A stretch of 64,000 nucleotides of DNA, taken from NCBI GenBank assembly GCA_020796225.1, contig CM036753.1, positions 3,038,001 to 3,102,000 on the forward strand, read 5' to 3'. Source of the DNA: Arion vulgaris. Lineage: Eukaryota > Mollusca > Gastropoda > Stylommatophora > Arionidae. Shown one piece after another: positions 33,300-43,700 of this stretch; the first letter of the stretch is position 1; each line of letters begins with the position of its first letter. The notes under the pieces are model-generated. The model had not been told where the DNA came from, did not search any database, and saw only the letters and a program-made list of their open reading frames with translations. The position numbers and the translations under genes were made by a program.

Positions 33300-33402
33300 T
33301 ACTTTTACATATATTTGATAGAACATTGTAAGATGTATTGTAATTTGACATAATTCATGAGTCCATGGTTATTTATTTATTGATGAAAAGTTTTCATTGT
33401 TT

Positions 33403-33916
33403 GTTTTTGTTGGTTTACTCACTATGAATTCAAGGGTAGTCAAGTGTTTTTGTTGGTTTACTCACTATGAATTCAAGGGTAGTCAAGTGTTTTTGTCGGT
33501 TTACTGACTATGAATTCAAGGGTAGTCAAGTGTTTTTGTCGGTTTACCGACTATGAATTCAAGGGTAGTCAAGTGTTTTTGTCGGTTTACCGACTATGAA
33601 TTCAAGGGTAGTCAAGTGTTTTTGTCGGTTTACCGACTATGAATTCAAGGGTAGTCAAGTGTTTTTGTCGGTTTACTGACTATGAATTCAAGGGTAGTCA
33701 AGTGTTTTTGTCGGTTTACCGACTATGAATTCAAGGGTAGTCAAGTGTTTTTGTCGGTTTACCGACTATGAATTCAAGGGTAGTCAAGTGTTTTTGTCGG
33801 TTTACCGACTATGAATTCAAGGGTAGTCAAGTGTTTTTGTCGGTTTACTGACTATGAATTCAAGGGTAGTCAAGTGTTTTTGTCGGTTTACCGACTATGA
33901 ATTCAAGGGTAGTCAA
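33403..33916. repeat. 43-bp minisatellite with a palindrome, about 12 copies
   Basis: Unit contains ACTATGAATTCAAGGGTAGT and, in most copies, the perfect inverted repeat GTCGGTTTACCGAC. The first two units read GTTGGTTTACTCAC and some read GTCGGTTTACTGAC. Confidence 0.95.
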
Positions 33917-33954
33917 AGCACCTCTGACTAGATTTCCTTAAAACTAGTGTCTCA

Positions 33955-34150
33955 TCATCTCAGGTGAGCCTTACTCCGACTTCAGAGGTACTTGTATTTT
34001 AGATCCCCAAGTAAAGGATCAGGGTCTCCTGTAATCCAACCTCGTATGTGGACATTTTTTCTGGGTCCAAGCTGGTCTTAAACTCCAGAATTTCCATGGT
34101 ACAAGGCCACTAGCTCAAAGTATTCTCAAACTTCACTATTGCTGATCCCA
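33955..34150. repeat. D2, copy 2
   Basis: GTACTTGTATTTTAGATCC, GGATCAGGGTCTCCTGTA and AATTTCCATGGTAC, as in the 18.34-kb copy. Confidence 0.55.
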
Positions 34151-34629
34151 AAAGTGTTAATAATACAGATATTTCTTAAGTGTTCAATTTAAATTGTGAC
34201 ATATAACCTTGTTTTCACTTGTGTTTTAAAATTAATTCATCTTAATATAATAATTCGGAAATGCAAGTGTCATGCAATGTGAGGATGATTTCAAGGAATT
34301 TCCACTTGAGCTGAAAAGCCTTATAGTAAAGGGGACTATGAACAAACATAGGACAAGTTTTGACACATTCTTATAAAAATATCTTAGAACAAACATAGAA
34401 CAAGTTAAAATTAAGTATTGTCACTAAAGCAGTGAAATAAATATACAAACTAAAAATAATTTCCACATGACCTTAATGTTGTTATTTAATAGATATGTTT
34501 GTAGAATAAGAATATTCAATGATACAGAAGAAAACAATAAGTAAGAGAGCTTTACAAAGTACAGCACTCAGACAAATAAGACAATTTGATTAAAAGCAAG
34601 AAAGTACACAACAAAGTGGGAAGTAAAAT

Positions 34630-34845
34630 ATCAAACAAACGATCCATATTACCAACTCAACAGAAAAGAGCAGGTTGAGATATTGTGTCTCAACACAGGC
34701 CACAACAAACTGAGATACCATCTTTTGAACAATATCAAGATAGAACCTCTGATGAATGTGACACTGATAAAATGACTTTGGAACATTTTCTACAAAGATG
34801 TCCAGCGCATGAAGAGCAGAGAAGACTTATCTGGACATCATAAGT
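34630..34845 (+). pseudogene. RNase H-type LINE C-terminal scrap
   Basis: Reads KEQVEILCLNTGHNKLRYHL and, one frame over, CDTDKMTLEHFLQRCPAHEE, the pattern R-L-R-T-G-H-x-x-L-R-x-H-L ... E-H-x-L-Q-x-C-P of I/Jockey-like LINEs. Confidence 0.75.
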
Positions 34846-35290
34846 GAAATGGGAGTGTCTGTGGCATAGAGGTAAGTTGCTTGTCTCTTGTCCCACAAGT
34901 ATTCAATTTGCTCCCTCATGGAACCATCAGGATATTTTTCCAGAAATCCCTGATCTCAGCGTAGGTGACATCGATTTCCTAGTCCTATTGGAGAATGACG
35001 ATAAAACGCAGGTCCCATTTTCAATTTGAGCACGTAAACAAACCCTTGGCAGTTTGAAATCGAGAAGAACAGGCAGGAAAGCCACTGCCAAGGCAAAATT
35101 AATTTAAAAGATTTTAAAAATAAAATTCATCCGAAATATTTTCACCATCTTCAAATTTACATCAGGCGCCATTGCTGGTGCTACAGAGTTTGTGCACGGC
35201 TGCTAATATCTTCCTGTGTAAGAAAGAGATTGGAGCACACACGGTTAAACACAAAAGTGCAATGAAGATCGTCCTATCAATCAATCAATC
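34846..35290 (+). mobile_element. SINE-D, full-length reference copy
   Basis: Starts GTCTGTGGCATAGAGGTAAG, where TGGCATAGAGG fits a Pol III A box; the B box is degenerate. The body runs AAATCCCTGATCTCAGCG, GACGATAAAACGCAGGTCC, AGGAAAGCCACTGCC, TTTTCACCATCTTC and CTACAGAGTTTGTGCACGG, then a tail of ATCA repeats. Confidence 0.78.
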
Positions 35291-36053
35291 ACAAATTAAA
35301 TTGTATGACAAGTTATATTTAGATATCTCAACAACCTGGAGCAGAACACTGTCTTCTTTGAGCATGTTCAAGATGACACTTAAATCAAGAACAATAAAAC
35401 ACAAAAATACAAAGTCAATATGAATCTAAGAAGGAATAGTCACAAAACAAGATTACTCCAATCTCAAAGTTTTAATCAAAATATTCATTTAGTTTGAAGC
35501 TGAACATTATACAGTACTGTATAACTGCTGTGCTTGTTTTGTGGAAGAGGGGAACAGAATTTGGTATCGTTGTTAGAACTAGTATGTAACGGGATCGCGA
35601 GAGAGCACTATTATGTAAATGCTCTACCATCAACATTATTAGCTGACAAATTATCAAACACATACAAGGGCTAGACATCGCATTTATCCAACTTTTTAAT
35701 ATAACAAACACACAAACTGCAACAAAATTTAAATAATATCCTTCCAGGATAAACCACAGTAACATTTTTGTGATGAAAATTTGTTCATATTTTTGGGGGT
35801 GTCATGATAAAAGCACAAGACAAAAACAGAAAACTACGACACTGGGCAACAACCCGGTAGCAGTGTGACGACAAAAGAAGAAGAAGATAAAATAGCACCA
35901 TATCTGTTGTTAGACATCGGTTTTTTTTCACTGCCACAGATACATATTTGTCTGAAAATAGTTTAAATTTTTACAACCCCTCCAAAAAGATTATATTTGG
36001 TAGATATACATGTCTTTATAGAAATAATGCTGCAGTTATACATGTGGAAGAAG

Positions 36054-36054
<1 letters not shown>
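35291..36054. other. Unassigned spacer
   Basis: No gene or repeat I recognise. Confidence 0.4.
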
Positions 36055-36107
<53 letters not shown>

Positions 36108-36290
36108 AACCCGAGGACAGCGAAAGAAGAGGAGGCCGAGAAATACATGGAGACAAGATTTGGAGGCAGAGATCAACAATATAAAGAAGAGCTGGAGGAA
36201 GCTGCAGGAGATAGCTAGAGATAGGAAGACTTGGCATGAGTTGATTGAGGGCCTATGCCCCAATCTGGGGCAAAAAGAGAGAGAGAGAGT
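36055..36290 (+). mobile_element. (TA)n microsatellite fused to an RTE 3' end
   Basis: About 24 TA dinucleotides (36,057-36,104) pass directly into GGAACCCGAGGACAGCGAA, the coding tail of the RTE (compare 24,914 onward), which is close to the 25-kb copy and ends in the same (GA)n. The RTE part is only ~185 bases. Confidence 0.85.
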
Positions 36291-36295
36291 ACTAT

Positions 36296-37395
36296 TACTA
36301 TTAAACCTTCTTGTTTCCAGTAGATCTCAGTGTATGTGAGATCAAGCTCCTAGCCCTATTGGAGACGGACGATAAAACATAAGTCCTGTGTTCAAGTTGA
36401 GCATTAAAAGAACTTTTGGTAGATCAAAATCATGAAGAGCAGGCTGAAAAGCCGTTGCTTGGGCACAATTTATTAGAAAATTTTAAAATAAAATTGCTAC
36501 AAATTATTTTCACCATCTTCTAAATGACATCGGGGAGCCATGCCGATGCTTTGAAGTTTGTGCAGTGTCACTGAGATCTTATAAATGACATCAGGGACCC
36601 ATGCCGATGCTTTGAAGTTTGTGCAGTGTCACTGAGATTCTAAATGACATCAGAGTCTTGCGATGCAGAGATCTAAAAGACATCAGGGACCCATGCGATG
36701 CTACTGAGATCTTATAAATGACATCAGGGACCTGCGATGCTACAAAGTTTGTGCAGTGTCACTGAGATCTTCTAAATGACATCAGAGACCATGCCGATGC
36801 TATGAAGTTTGTGCAGTGTCACTGAGATCTTCTAAATGACATCAGAGTCCCTTGCCGATGCTATGAAGTTTGTGCAGTGTCACTGAGATCTTCTAAATGA
36901 CATCAGGACCCTGCCGATGCTACGAAGTTTGTGCAGTGTCACTGAGATCTTCTAAATGACATCAGAGTCCCTTGCAGATGCTACGAAGTTTGTGCAGTGT
37001 CACTGAGATCTTCTAAATGACATCAGGACCCTTGCCGATGCTACAAAGTTTGTGCAGTGTCACTGAGATCTTCTAAATGACATCGGAGACCCTTGCCGAT
37101 GCTATGAAGTTTGTGCAGTGTCACTGAGATCTTCTAAATGACATCGGAGACCCTTGCCGATGCTATGAAGTTTGTGCAGTGTCACTGAGATCTTCTAAAT
37201 GACATCGGAGACCCTTGCCGATGCTATGAAGTTTGTGCAGTGTCACTGAGATCTTCTAAATGACATCGGAGACCCTTGCCAATGCTATGAAGTTTGTGCA
37301 ATGTCACTGAGATCTTCCTGTGTAAGAAAGAGGTCGGATCACACATGGTTACTCACCATAGTGTAATGATGATGGTTCTATTAATCAATCAAGCA
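36296..37395 (+). mobile_element. SINE-D with an internal 61-bp array
   Basis: The left part (36,296-36,520) and right part (from GAGATCTTCCTGTGTAAGAA at 37,311) are normal SINE-D. Between them about 12 units with TTCTAAATGACATCGGAGAC, TTTGTGCAGTGTCACTGAGA and period 61 bp replace the single CATCTTC...TGAGATCTTC segment of other copies. The first few units have deletions; the last four are almost identical. Confidence 0.88.
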
Positions 37396-37489
37396 AATCT
37401 TCTTGCTTCCAGTGCAACATTAGGATAATATTACAGGCCTCCACCAAACTCTATTTTTGGTCATGCATTAGTTGTGCCCATGATACCCC

Positions 37490-37570
37490 GATCACTCTAA
37501 CCTTCTTTAATGTTGCTGCCCAAATATGTAAAATTGTGTACTTCTTCTTCAATTACCACCATCAGGAAAT
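37490..37570 (-). pseudogene. LINE scrap
   Basis: VHNFTYLGSNIKEG on the minus strand is the segment after the RT domain of an RTE-like LINE (compare SYTYLGSNVDKEGG at 24.5 kb). Confidence 0.65.
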
Positions 37571-37737
37571 AAAGTTCAGACACTACTTCAACAATGCATA
37601 TATAATAAAAACATGCAACCATGTGTATTTCAATCAACAGACAAATAAATGCAACAAATTCTGCAACCAACTGCCATTTATATAACAATAAAGGCATTCA
37701 TACAAAATGTCTGTCTTGTTGATACATTTGATCAAGG

Positions 37738-37761
37738 TCAGCTGACTTTTAGGTAACCAAC
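37738..37761 (-). CDS. UBE3D: UBE3D-like terminal exon
   Basis: Acceptor TTCTCTCTTTGCAG, then codons for VGYLKVS and TGA. It continues NGFH from exon g in phase 0, matching the family's short final F/Y-L-K end. No canonical AATAAA lies close by on the minus strand; an ATTAAA occurs about 230 bases downstream. Confidence 0.82.
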   Translation of the reverse strand, partial: VGYLKVS

Positions 37762-40700
37762 CTGCAAAGAGAGAAGAATGGATTAAAGGCCACCTCTATT
37801 GCAAGAAGCAGCAGAATAATTATTGTTTATAAAACTTTTTAAAAGAAAATAATTCTGCATTCGGATCATTGGTCTGCTAGCTAGATCATCAAATTTGTTG
37901 CCAGGGTGAAGTTCATAATCTTCTCTGGGTTCAGACAGCTTGTAAACATCGGTGCTGTTTATCCCTTTGTAATAGCTGACAGGTGTGATGCCATCATTAT
38001 AAATTAAGATTGTCGCTGATTTATCCAGCTTTCTGTACCAGAACTGGTACTCTCTGTTTTAGGCAGATCAGGTTGTGTTTTCTGTTTGGGCTGCACATCA
38101 TAGCCTCTCCATTCCCCAGTGGTGACTGCAAGCAAGCTTCTTCTACTTCGAATGCTCCATATCGACCATTTGTTAAACCAGATTTTGTGATTTGTATGTG
38201 ATCTGAGTCTAAGAGCCATTGTACATTGTGCCAGTTATGCGCCTACAAGTAGGCTATCACATCCGATTTCTGTGACAACTTTGATTTACTATGGTAGCTT
38301 CCTAGACTCCTACCTCAGTCGCGCTTTTGACTTGTAGGTCGCAGTGTTACTGTTCTTTGCACCTCTAACGAGTCCCGACAACATATGGGCGGCAAGGTAG
38401 CAAGTTAGTTTCTTGACATATGTTCTTTATCTCAGTCGTTAGAGTATAAAACTGTTCTTAGTTTGATGTTCTTATCATTGAGCATCATAAAAGGTATTTG
38501 GTTTAGAATACTAGTGTCACCTGATGGATAATGGAGGGTATGGTTTTCATAAGACAAGGCAGAGAACGGCAAAGATAATGGTAGAATGAGGACATTAATA
38601 AACTCTTGAACAGGTGAAGACGAGAGAACTGCTTAGAGATTGAGTCTTTCAGATGGACTTTGATGAGAGCAACATTCTACAAAGGACATACTATACAAAG
38701 AAATACTTCATTGAGAGCACCACAACCTCCTGATGCGCAACCACTATCCTGCTTGGAAAGTATTGCTATTTGGTCAGTGACTAATCATTATTCATCCAAT
38801 ATGAAATTAACATATTGCAGTTGACAATGACTGAAGATTATCCAACTATTTGCTATCGGTAGATACACCTGTTGTGTGTTAATTATTCCTTCTGGCAGGA
38901 CATGTACAGTTAATTTGTTACTAAAAGAAAAAAAGTTTATGAATACTTACATGGAAGCCATTTAGACTGCGCTGTGACCTTGTGAGTTCCTTGGTGCTTG
39001 AAACTAGAAGACTGATCAGTTGTTTGCATAAGGGGTGTGGAAGGGAGATGCTATGGACAGTATTGTCCTTCTGCCATGCAGTGAACACAGGTGGTGGTTG
39101 AGCTTTTCTGAAATAGAAGTGCTAAACAGTTCAGAACAAAGATATTTGCAGAAGAAGGGACAGAATAAATTCAAACCTATATAACTATATATAGAGAAGT
39201 GTGCTTAACCAGTAAGCCACAGGATTATTAGTATGCATACCCTTCGACATCTGTTGGAGGAGGCTGAGCACCTCTTTGTTTTCTTCGAATGCTTCATATC
39301 GATCACTTGTTAAACCACTCTTTTTTTATTTGCATGTGATCTGAGCCTAAGAGTGATTGTACGTTGTGCCAGTTATGCTCCTATAAGTAGGCCAGCACAT
39401 CCGATTTCTGCGCCGCTTTTTATTTACTAGGGTAGCTTCCCTAGGCCGCCTCTTACAACGTGCCTTGTAGGTAGCAGTGTTACTATTCTTTGCTCCCTTT
39501 CGAGACCCGGCAACACACAGGCAACTTAGAGCATGCATAGTCCCAATGACAACATATGGTTGCCAGATATGGACAGTTAGCAAATAAGCTGAAAAGCATA
39601 TAGTTACAGAAGATTTCTCAAAATTCCATGGACAGAAAGGAAAAAACCTTAAAGTCAGATAACTGGGTGATGAGAAGAAAAAGATTGAGGAAATAAAAGT
39701 ATTTAGAACACATAAAAAGATATGATGGTCACTATGTTACAGTGAGAATATGTGATAATAGTTAGCAATGTACAGAAAACATAACAAAAATGGAATGCAA
39801 TAGATGAATAGAAACAGGAGCTAAGAAATGAGATGACAGAGCTAATCAAGATTCTACTCCCCCTCCAAGTAGTGTCCCATGTATCAGGCTGCATTGCTGC
39901 AGTTTGGAAAATTGACTAGAGATCAAAGAGTGAAGGTAAGTCCAATCAAAAACAAAAATCGCCTTTCAGTACAACAAATCAAATTTCATCATGCACTTTT
40001 TTCTCAGGTTTACTCTCCCAGGTGTTTTCATGATGGTTGATTCAGTAAGAATTAAATTTAACAATCTATATTTAAAATTGTGCCTATGCCATGGCATTAC
40101 AGTTTACTCTTCAATTTTCAACTGTCAAGGGCTCTTTAACATGTTCAATTTGAACACAGGACCTATATTTTATCATCTGTCTTCCAAAATGGCTAGATAC
40201 TTGATCTCACCTACAGTTACTCCACATGGGAAGTAAGCCAAGTATTTTTAGAGTTTAAGTTAATGTTACAAAGATCTCTGAATCAAAATGGTATTCGATA
40301 GTTGCAATCAAAATGAGTATTTTGATAGTTGCAATCAAAATGGGTAATTAATTGCAATCAAAATAGATTAGATAGTGCAATCAAAATGGTATTAGATAGT
40401 TGCAATCAAAATTGGTAATTAGATAGTTGCAATGATAGTTGTTGGTGGAGCGCCTGGCCAAATGAATTAGAACGCTGGCTTCCATGCGGAAGACCCGAAT
40501 TCAGTCCCTGGTAAGGCTAAGAAGTTTTTTCTGTTACAGGCATAAAGAAAAATCCTAACCTAAACAGTTCTGCGATGACTGCACAAGTCATGCAGCCATT
40601 AAATTCCCAGGCACATGTGCAACATGTCTACACCGCCTAAAAGATGTATTAAATGCATTAACAACAGTTTTTTTTATAAGACAGTTGTAATCAAAATGAG

Positions 40701-43700
40701 AAATTAGATAGTTGTAATCAAAATGAGTATTTAGATAGTTGTAATCAAAATGAGAATTTAAATAGTTGTAATCATAATGAGTTTTAGATAGTTGTAATCA
40801 AAATGAGAATTTAGATAGTTGTAATCAAAATGAGAAATTAGATAGTTGCAATCAAAATGAGTATTTAGATAGTTGTAATCAAAATGAGAAATTAGATAGT
40901 TGCAATCAAAATGAGTATTTAGATAGTTGTAATCAAAATGAGAAATTAGATAGTTGCAATCAAAATGAGTTTTAGAAGTTGTAATCAAAAGAAATTAGAT
41001 AGTTGTAATCAAAATGAGAAATTAGATAGTTGCAATCAAAATGAGTATTTAGATAGTTGTAATCAAAATGAGAAATTTAGATAGTTGCAATCAAAATGAG
41101 TATTTAGATAGTTGTAATCAAAATGAGAATTTAGATAGTTGTAATCATAATGAGTTTTAGATAGTTGTAATCAAAATGATAATTTAGATAGTTGTAATCA
41201 AAATGAGAAATTAGATAGTTGCAATCAAAATGAGTATTTAGATAGTTGTAATCAAAATGAGAATTTAGATAGTTGTAATCATAATGAGTTTTAGATAGTT
41301 GTAATCAAAATGAGAATTTAGATAGTTGTAATCAAAATGAGAAATTAGATAGTTGCAATCAAAATGAGAAATTAGATAGTTGTAATCAAAATGAGTATTT
41401 AGATAGTTGTAATCAAAATGGAAGATAGTTGATCAAATGAGTATTGATAGTTGTAATCAAAATGAGAATTTAGATAGTTGTAATCATAATGAGTTTTAGA
41501 TAGTTGTAATCAAAATGAGAAATTAGATAGTTGCAATCAAAATGAGAAATTAGATAGTTGTAATCAAAATGAGTATTTAGATAGTTGTAATCAAAATGAG
41601 AATTTAGATAGTTGTAATCATAATGAGTTTTAGATAGTTGTAATCAAAATGATATTTAGATAGTTGTAATCAAAATGAGATTAGATAGTTGAATCAAATG
41701 AGAAATTAGATAGTTGCAATCAAAATGAGTATTTAGATAGTTGTAATCAAAATGAGAATTTAGATAGTTGTAATCATAATGAGTTTTAGATAGTTGTAAT
41801 CAAAATGAGTATTTAGATAGTTGTAATCAAGATGAGAATTTAGATAGTTGTAATCATAATGAGTTTTAGATAGTTGTAATCAAAATGAGTATTTAGATAG
41901 TTGTAATCAAATGAGTATTTAGATAGTTGAATCAAAATGAGTTTAGACAGTTGTAATCATAATGAGAAATTAGATAGTTGCAATCACAATGAGAATTTAG
42001 ATAGTTGTAATCATAATGAGTATTTAGATAGTTGTAATCAAAATGAGTATTTAGATAGTTGTAATCAAAATGAGTGTTTAGATAGTTGCAATCAAAATGA
42101 ATATTTAGATAGCTGTAATCACAATGAGTATTTAGATAGTTGTAATCCTGCAGACTACTTACACAGATCCATTTAAAGGTAGGAATGTTGCTTTATATAA
42201 CAGCTCATATATTTACATGCAGCTAGTTGAAGTCAACTGACATTGTTCTGGCACAGGCAACTCAGATGACTTGACAACGTGTCGATGACACAACCGGAGA
42301 TAATGTTAGTGACGACAAGAATACAGCCAGCTCTTGATCTAAAAGCCACAACTAAAATGCAAGAACAATACATTAAAATCAATAAGTGTTCATAAAAATA
42401 AGCAATTACATAGTCAAGAAACAAATTTGTCAATAATATAAATAACAAATTATTGTAAAAATAAGTATGAAACCTTAAAGTTAATATAATAAGTACATAT
42501 AATAGAATACACTCAAATTCTTCCAGGAGAATCTGGTATCATTATTTTAAGAATCACCATCATCAACATCAGGTGCCGAGCCGGCTGGCGTAGATGATCA
42601 AAGATCTCCACAAATCTCTGTCTCTGGTGTTTGCTATCATCTCAGATGTTGATGCACTTCCGTGACATGAAGTCAGGCTATCCAAAATTGTATCTCTCTG
42701 TCTTGTCTCCCCTCGATTTTACCGGTTGTTACAATGTGTTTTAAAGGTCCTATATATTTTAAGAATATCTTGCTAAATTCCATGAAGGTATACTAAATGT
42801 ACATACAATGGTTGCACAATACACTGCCGTGTCTTGATGGCATTTACATGGATGAGATGTGAAAGTTACAATAAGATGCAAGAAATATAAGAGATATGGG
42901 ACCAAACAAAAGAAATATACATTTTCTATAATAATTAACCTGCAAGTGTCATCTAACTTTATGCAGCATAGACAAAGAAAATTGAGAGCGGTTGGCCAAA
43001 GATAGGTAGGCATGGCAAGCAGCAGTGAGGGTGGCTCAAAAGAAAATATCACAGTATATAGAGGCAAAAGAGAGCACAGAGAGACCATCCTATGTAACAG
43101 CTCCAGTTTCACCTGGAGAAATTGGCAAGGATTGTCACTTCAGAATAGGCAATTACAGTCACAACAGACGATGTGATTCAGCACAGAACAAACTATGTAA
43201 TGCAAAACCTATTGTCTCCTGAGACAAAGAAGCCAATGATGATGATGATGATGATAATAATTACAAGAAATGGTATCAATAAAATGATACAACTATGATG
43301 AAAAATATATGTTGCAATATTGATTGATTGATTAGGTGTAATCTTCACATCGCAGGTCTGCTGCAAAGGATCTTCAATGCTTTTATGCTTGCCATGTTGA
43401 TGTATTCCCCTAAACTATTCTTTGTCCATCTCTTAATGTTTCCCTCCCAATTCTATCACCACTTTTCTCTTACCACCACCGTTGCTTATCTTCCAGTATG
43501 GGTTTCAGTAGTGTCATCTCTTTATGAGTCCAAAATATTTTATTTGCCTGTTGGAACTCCTTCAACAATTCCTCTTCATTCTTAGCTTTTATGACTTATT
43601 CATTTCTATGCTTCTTTTTATACATATCATCATCAAATAGCTTGCCCTGAGCAGAACTTTGCCACCCCAACAGTCCTCCAGAATTTCTCTCTCTCTATAG

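Larger units (their letters stand above)
33300..34310 (-). repeat. D1, copy 3, interrupted
   Basis: The left part (to about 33,400) matches TTTGATAGAACA...TGAGTCCATGGTTATTTATT, and the right part (34,155-34,275) matches TTGTGACATATAACCTTG ... GTGTTTTAAAATTAATTCA of the 18.6-kb copy. Between them sit the 43-bp array and a D2 copy. Confidence 0.6.

Noticed and set aside
36057..36104. Terminal inverted repeat or origin at the TA tract
   Set aside because: A simple dinucleotide run; self-complementarity is trivial.
39703..39894. Missing UBE3D exon (DTWDTTWRGSRILI on minus)
   Set aside because: The same DNA reads better as a plus-strand LINE tail, and no good splice sites frame it.
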